Shown piece after piece: positions 63,780-64,000 of a stretch of 64,000 bases of DNA. Under the pieces are notes generated by a model. It saw only the letters and a program-made list of their open reading frames with translations, did no database searches and was not told where the DNA came from. Each line of letters opens with the position of its first letter. Position 1 is the stretch's first letter. The position numbers were made by a program, and so were the translations under genes. Source of the DNA: Afipia sp. OHSU_II-C1 (GTDB lineage Bacteria; Pseudomonadota; Alphaproteobacteria; Rhizobiales; Xanthobacteraceae); NCBI RefSeq assembly GCF_000497575.1, contig NZ_APJI01000012.1, positions 1 to 64,000 on the forward strand, in the 5' to 3' direction.

Positions 63780-64000
63780 ATGATTTCCGACGAAATTCAG
63801 CAAATTAGAGAGACGTGCCGGAAATTTGCCGAAGATGTGCTGTGGCCAAGCTCGAGAGAGTGGGAAACCAAAGCGCATATTCCCAGAGATGTTTTCAGCC
63901 AAATGGGCAATCTCGGATTGTTCGGTATGACGGTGCCGGCTGAGCGCGGGGGCGCGGGCGTTGACTATGTCGCGTATGCTGTCGCGATGATGGAAATTGC
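63780..64000 (+). CDS. Acyl-CoA dehydrogenase, 3' partial
   Basis: The first 73 codons of a gene that runs off the window: MISDEIQQIRETCRKFAEDVLWP, then IPRDVFSQMGNLGLFGMTVPAERGGAGVDYVAYAVAMME. The N-terminal alpha-helical domain and the TVPAERGGAG segment identify the acyl-CoA dehydrogenase family. AAGG precedes the ATG at a short spacing. A FadR-type palindrome lies just upstream. Confidence 0.88.
   Translation, partial: MISDEIQQIRETCRKFAEDVLWPSSREWETKAHIPRDVFSQMGNLGLFGMTVPAERGGAGVDYVAYAVAMMEI

Noticed and set aside
1-64000. CRISPR array or cas genes
   Set aside because: No regularly spaced direct repeats and no Cas-like protein were seen.

Overview
The window looks like chromosome of an alphaproteobacterium of the order Hyphomicrobiales, probably near Bradyrhizobium, Rhodopseudomonas or Afipia. 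This rests on recognising families typical of that group: a LivM-LivG fusion transporter, a large serine recombinase with DUF2924 and DUF3489 genes, an ISNCY-type insertion sequence and an ietAS locus. It is an inference from content, not from a marker gene.

Layout. (1) 1-3063: the end of a Liv-type (branched-chain amino acid family) ABC transporter operon. (2) About 3.1-36.1 kb: an accessory island. It opens with a degenerate tRNA-like 3' end and a terminator, then a serine recombinase followed by two ParB/RepB-like genes. Next come a Mokosh type I-like defence pair (helicase with a kinase-like domain, plus a phospholipase-D-type nuclease), an insertion sequence with a nonsense mutation, a second serine recombinase cassette (DUF3489, DUF2924, recombinase) and a HigBA-like toxin-antitoxin pair. 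After these lies an orphan phage-like module (ParB-methyltransferase, DUF5681, terminase large subunit) with no capsid genes. A two-gene unit coding a beta-CASP metallo-beta-lactamase nuclease and a PD-(D/E)XK-like protein follows, then a Gabija-like pair, an IetAS pair and a Shedu-like nuclease gene. (3) 36.5-42.4 kb: an RND efflux pump with a divergent TetR repressor and an AcrR-type operator, then a second TetR gene. (4) 42.5-64 kb: a CoA-dependent catabolic cluster with two acyl-CoA ligases, a complete second Liv-type transporter, two crotonase-fold enzymes, three short-chain dehydrogenases, an old-yellow-enzyme/dienoyl-CoA-reductase-like flavoprotein, three complete acyl-CoA dehydrogenases plus the start of a fourth, a transglutaminase-like protein and a decayed CoA-transferase gene.

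How the genes fit together. The catabolic cluster appears to import a carboxylic acid through the Liv-type system, activate it with CoA and degrade it by beta-oxidation-like steps; the substrate cannot be read from the sequence. Four copies of one palindromic motif (about ATACTNN-N4-ATAGTAT) lie in three divergent promoter regions of this cluster, one of them beside the TetR gene at 52997-53626. That outlines a local regulon not marked by any gene call.

The best candidates for something undescribed are the beta-CASP/PD-(D/E)XK two-gene unit with its divergent XRE regulator (24.1-26.6 kb), the domesticated-looking terminase module with a neighbouring resolvase-like protein that has lost the catalytic serine (18.8-23.9 kb), and the paired ParB-like genes behind a serine recombinase (4.0-7.3 kb).
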